Shown piece after piece: positions 6,021 through 8,968 of a stretch of 8,968 bases of DNA. Every line of letters starts with the position of its first letter. The first letter of the stretch is position 1. A model generated the notes under the pieces. The model saw only the letters and a list, made by a program, of their open reading frames with translations, was not told the DNA's origin and did not search any database. The translations under genes and the position numbers were made by a program. The stretch comes from Bacteroidota bacterium (GTDB lineage: Bacteria > Bacteroidota > Bacteroidia > Cytophagales > Cyclobacteriaceae), in assembly GCA_024643595.1 (NCBI GenBank), contig JAHEMS010000123.1, positions 1 to 8,968 of the forward strand, in the 5' to 3' direction.

Positions 6021-6036
6021 TGCTGGTATACCAGCA
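6021..6036. promoter_or_regulatory. 16-bp perfect palindrome upstream of the CDGSH gene
   Basis: TGCTGGTATACCAGCA is a perfect 16-bp palindrome. It is 55 bp upstream of the CDGSH start and 49 bp beyond the sialidase stop, both genes on the minus strand. It has the look of a dimeric repressor or activator operator for the CDGSH gene. Alternatively its RNA folds into a 6-bp stem with a TATA loop and could end the sialidase transcript, though no T tract follows. Confidence 0.45.
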
Positions 6037-6084
6037 GCCTCAGGGTATAACTTGTAATTTGTTTTGGAGATGCTAATTCCTGCA

Positions 6085-7257
6085 TCACCTCCAAATCTGT
6101 TTTACAAAAACTATCTCATTATAATTATTACGTTCGTAAATTATGCCTATCGACTTTTTATTGATTTCAACAAGGTCAGAATAGGCAGCGTGATTCATCT
6201 CTCTTCCGGTTTCACTTTTATCAATGACCCAATTTTTCTTCCACGTTTTTCCATCATCAAAACTGATGCGAAGGGTAAGATTATTCCGGTGTATGGAATC
6301 TGCCGGATTACAAAAAGCAAGAATATTCTTTCTCTTTCCAATGGCAAGAATGCTTCCCTCGCAAATCGGATCAGGGAGGTTCATATCAAAATAAGTGGTA
6401 TCCCAATGTACGCCACCGTTGCTGCTGATCGCTATTAGTCGTGCATGAATATCACCACGCTGATTTCGTATGCTCATCATTAATTTATTATCGGAAAGAA
6501 GTGTTGCTGTCGCTTCATTGCTACCGGGAACAGAAACATTTTCGCTGAGTGCAAAGGTTTTGCCGTGATCATTTGTAAAAAACCCATGTGCCTGATAGTC
6601 CTTAGATCGCTCTTGCGGATTCCCTGCTGAGTGATTAGCCGCCACATATATCCTTCCCTTGAATTCACCCTTCATAAATTGAACAGCGTGTCCGGGTGTA
6701 TTCGCATAACTTCTCCAGTCTTCATCAAAGGAATAAGCCGGATTCACCGTTGGTTGTTTCGGTCGGTGTACCATTTCAGTAATGTTAATAGCGTTGCCCC
6801 AGGTATACCCGCCATCCGTCGACGTTTTATACCAGACTTCCCGAATCCCATTGCCTTTTCTGACTTCAATTTCATGATTATTGCCTGTGTTGTAAAACAG
6901 AAAAATTCTTCCTTGTGGATACGAAGGATCTGTTACATCAACTACCGGTGCCGGATTTCCTGCCTGCAATGATTCGTAATCAACCACTGTTTGAAGTGAA
7001 CTCCACGAGCGTCCTTCATCTACGCTGCGTTTCATAACAATATTAATGTCTCCAAAATCTCCGGCATTGTTCACCCTGCCTTCGCAAAACGCAATGAGAT
7101 CTCCGGTGGGCAAACGTATGATAGCCGGAATCCGGTAAGTTTTATGTCCTTCCGTACCCGATAGGAATACCGGGATTTTTTCTGTGGTTTGAGAAAATGC
7201 GCTGATGGAAAAGCTTACCCAAAAAAGAAGTGATGGAAATTTCATGAGTTTAAACAT
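6085..7257 (-). CDS. Exported GH33 exo-alpha-sialidase
   Basis: This 390-residue enzyme hydrolyses terminal sialic acids from glycans. A signal peptide at about 1-22 (FPSLLFWVSFSISAFS, then Gln) indicates export. The six-bladed propeller catalytic domain fills the rest, with no extra binding module. The catalytic set appears complete: arginine triad Arg42 (YRIP), Arg264 (SIRNQ) and Arg324 (RNNLTLR); acid/base Asp67 (DFGD); Tyr359 (AAYSDL) as nucleophile with Glu248 (SNEAT); and Glu375 (IIYER) supporting the first arginine. Asp-box repeats are visible at SVDEGRSW (78-85), STDGGYTW (146-153), TNDHGKTF (228-235), SSNGGVHW (278-285) and SFDDGKTW (332-339). An in-frame ATG at 7245 is an alternative start that leaves a shorter signal peptide. 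The gene starts 18 nt after the long upstream gene, suggesting co-transcription. No sialate uptake or catabolism genes are in the window. Confidence 0.95.
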   Translation of the reverse strand: MFKLMKFPSLLFWVSFSISAFSQTTEKIPVFLSGTEGHKTYRIPAIIRLPTGDLIAFCEGRVNNAGDFGDINIVMKRSVDEGRSWSSLQTVVDYESLQAGNPAPVVDVTDPSYPQGRIFLFYNTGNNHEIEVRKGNGIREVWYKTSTDGGYTWGNAINITEMVHRPKQPTVNPAYSFDEDWRSYANTPGHAVQFMKGEFKGRIYVAANHSAGNPQERSKDYQAHGFFTNDHGKTFALSENVSVPGSNEATATLLSDNKLMMSIRNQRGDIHARLIAISSNGGVHWDTTYFDMNLPDPICEGSILAIGKRKNILAFCNPADSIHRNNLTLRISFDDGKTWKKNWVIDKSETGREMNHAAYSDLVEINKKSIGIIYERNNYNEIVFVKQIWR

Positions 7258-7275
7258 TTCACACGATGGTCACCG

Positions 7276-8968
7276 TTAGAAACCATCATCCTCCTCGCCC
7301 TTCTTTTTCTCTTTCTTCTTTTCTGCCGATGCTCCAGCATTTAAATCATAGGGAGCTTCAATGCCATAATAATTCTGACGATAACGGTTGATGAATGCCA
7401 GTGTCTCATCATCAGTGCCGGGGATAAAGACCAACTCGCCTACTTTTGCTTTGCCCGCATTCGCTTTTTTTACAATCACATCGTTCATGGCAGGAACTGA
7501 AGAATGAATCATCAGGCGGTTGTCTTCAAATCCAAAATAAAACCATGAATCGGGAGACGCTTTGATAAACAGATGAAACACCGGCGCGCCATCCTCATTT
7601 TTCCTTATCTCCATGAAGCCTTCAAAGGCTCCGTTAATGTCATAGCGATCAATATGACTTATTCCTAACAGTCCTTCACTATAGAAAGACTTATACTCTT
7701 GCGACCATTTCAGATTGACATTGGAAAGGACAATGGGTTTCACCAGTGCCGAGATGGTATTTAACGGCACAAAATTTTTCAGCGATTGTTGTTCATAGTC
7801 CTTAACCGCTTTCTCACCAATCAAATCCGCAATCTTATACAGTAATTCCGTTTGATCACCCAGTCCTTCGGGCACGCTTTCATTTTTGATAATATCAAGC
7901 ATACTGGAGGCCATCAATTGATAGGCTGTAGGAGGGATGTTCATATCCGCCATGATGAATGAATTCAACCGGATGGCGTTTGTTTCGAGATTGCCAGAAC
8001 CCAATGCTGACGCGGTTAGCTTAAAATCCCTGGTGTTCTGAAAGAAGTTAACCGGTCCTTCAAACCGGACTTCCTGCTTTTCTTCATTGTAAGCAAAAAC
8101 TTTACCGGTGAGTTTCTCTCCTGCGGACTTCTTTCTGTCTTCAATCCTAAATTCTCCTGTTTCCTTATCAAAGAATAAAGAGCCACTGGGCAAGAAGAAA
8201 TCATCATCGCTCGGATCTTTCTTATCGAACACGAATGTGATATATAAGTCATTGTCCTCCGCAAAATGCAATCCCGCATCCGCTCTTCGTCCCTCTTCGG
8301 TAACGGCATTGTCAAAGTTTAAATAAATATCTTTTTCATCACCACTTTGTTCATAACGCAGCCAGGTATTGTAGTCCTTGATCTTCTTTAAGTCCATTTT
8401 TACATACCCCCTCAACTGCAGGGCCGGTTTGGTAGCATACATAGTCATATCACCTTTGTAATAAACCCTGGGGGCGACCAGGATATTATCGCTTTCCGTT
8501 GTTACCCCATTTGCTACTGTTTGCATAGCGGGTCCGGATCCCCGTTTTTTGGTTTGAGTTTGATCGGCGATGGCTTCATATTTAAAATCAGTCATGTCAA
8601 TAGCAAATGTGTCATTCACTGAATTAACATATTGATAAGTAGCATGACCTGTGAATTCCTTTCGGGAAATAATATCCACCACGCCATTGGTTAACCGGTG
8701 ATAACCATTGATGGTGTCCAGTACAATGATCGTATTTTTCAGCTGTCCTATTTTTGCGTTTTCAAGGATCAGCACCTCGTTATTCTCCGGGGTGATCTTT
8801 GCATCCGCCACGATGATATAGGGAATGCCACTCACTTTTAATTGTTGTGTGTTTATATCATACTCTGCCTTCTCGGCATTAAAACTTAATGAATCAAGAT
8901 CTTTGCGGGTGGTGTAGAAATATGAATTTTCGATGGGCACATCCGGCGCCTTGGTCATTTCAATTTTT
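7276..8968 (-). CDS. Long beta-rich hypothetical protein, 5' end beyond the window
   Basis: At least 563 codons are visible and the frame is open to the right edge, so the true start lies outside. An ATG at 8958 is in frame but has coding-like residues (K-I-E) before it and is probably internal. I do not recognise the family with certainty. The sequence is dominated by short beta strands with repeated phrases such as AEYDINTQQLKVSGIPYI, IIVADAKITPENNEVLILEN and LTGKVFAYNEEKQEVRFEGP. These are reminiscent of OstA/LptA-type beta-taco repeats, where a strand describing 'A.Y......L.V.G' recurs. Helical stretches occur later (around QLMASSMLDIIKN and TELLYKIADLIGE). No membrane helix or catalytic motif is visible. 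The C-terminus is a lysine-rich then acidic tail (KKKEKKKGEEDDGF). An envelope or surface role is inferred only. The sialidase gene follows after 18 nt. Confidence 0.75.
   Translation of the reverse strand, partial: KIEMTKAPDVPIENSYFYTTRKDLDSLSFNAEKAEYDINTQQLKVSGIPYIIVADAKITPENNEVLILENAKIGQLKNTIIVLDTINGYHRLTNGVVDIISRKEFTGHATYQYVNSVNDTFAIDMTDFKYEAIADQTQTKKRGSGPAMQTVANGVTTESDNILVAPRVYYKGDMTMYATKPALQLRGYVKMDLKKIKDYNTWLRYEQSGDEKDIYLNFDNAVTEEGRRADAGLHFAEDNDLYITFVFDKKDPSDDDFFLPSGSLFFDKETGEFRIEDRKKSAGEKLTGKVFAYNEEKQEVRFEGPVNFFQNTRDFKLTASALGSGNLETNAIRLNSFIMADMNIPPTAYQLMASSMLDIIKNESVPEGLGDQTELLYKIADLIGEKAVKDYEQQSLKNFVPLNTISALVKPIVLSNVNLKWSQEYKSFYSEGLLGISHIDRYDINGAFEGFMEIRKNEDGAPVFHLFIKASPDSWFYFGFEDNRLMIHSSVPAMNDVIVKKANAGKAKVGELVFIPGTDDETLAFINRYRQNYYGIEAPYDLNAGASAEKKKEKKKGEEDDGF

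Noticed and set aside
8016..8326. Open frames on both strands within the long beta-rich gene
   Set aside because: They are out-of-frame shadows; the main frame is continuous and protein-like throughout.
1..8968. CRISPR array, tRNA/rRNA genes, insertion sequences, phage or defence genes
   Set aside because: No spaced direct repeats, cloverleaf or rRNA sequence, transposase or integrase motifs were seen on either strand.

Overview
The window looks like chromosomal DNA of a Bacteroidota bacterium, most likely the Cytophagales/Cytophagia side. The evidence is the protein families present: a short IF-2-like N-terminal protein, a secreted protein of the Bacteroidota family usually named 'asparagine synthetase B', a secreted NIPSNAP protein and a secreted GH33 sialidase. 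Most genes also lack Shine-Dalgarno sequences, have A/T-rich leaders, and one has a TAnnTTTG-type -7 promoter element. I see no tRNA, rRNA, CRISPR array, insertion sequence or phage gene. No gene-free stretch exceeds about 170 bases.

Layout. 4-1409 (+): a DUF1801 protein overlapped by four bases with an RluD-type rRNA pseudouridine synthase. 1442-2002 (-): a left-handed beta-helix acyltransferase resembling serine acetyltransferase. 2170-2352 (-): a 60-residue hypothetical protein. 2472-3425 (-): a protein that copies the N-terminal and linker region of translation initiation factor IF-2 but has no GTPase, followed 18 nt later by a 52-residue zinc-ribbon protein with one C-terminal membrane helix. 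3574-5644 (+): two exported proteins, a class I glutamine-amidotransferase-like protein and a double-NIPSNAP protein, ending at a strong stem-loop. 5742-5966 (-): a CDGSH-type iron-sulfur protein with a 16-bp perfect palindrome upstream. 6085-8968 (-): an exported GH33 sialidase downstream of a long beta-rich protein that runs off the right edge.

Functionally this is a mosaic of short transcription units and not one pathway. The DUF1801/RluD overlap suggests translational coupling. The IF-2-like and zinc-ribbon pair looks like one operon and is the least explained part of the window. The sialidase and the long protein upstream probably share a transcript. I found no evidence of a defence system or mobile element. 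The best candidates for undescribed biology are the IF-2-like/zinc-ribbon pair, the misnamed amidotransferase-like secreted protein, and the long beta-rich protein at the right edge.
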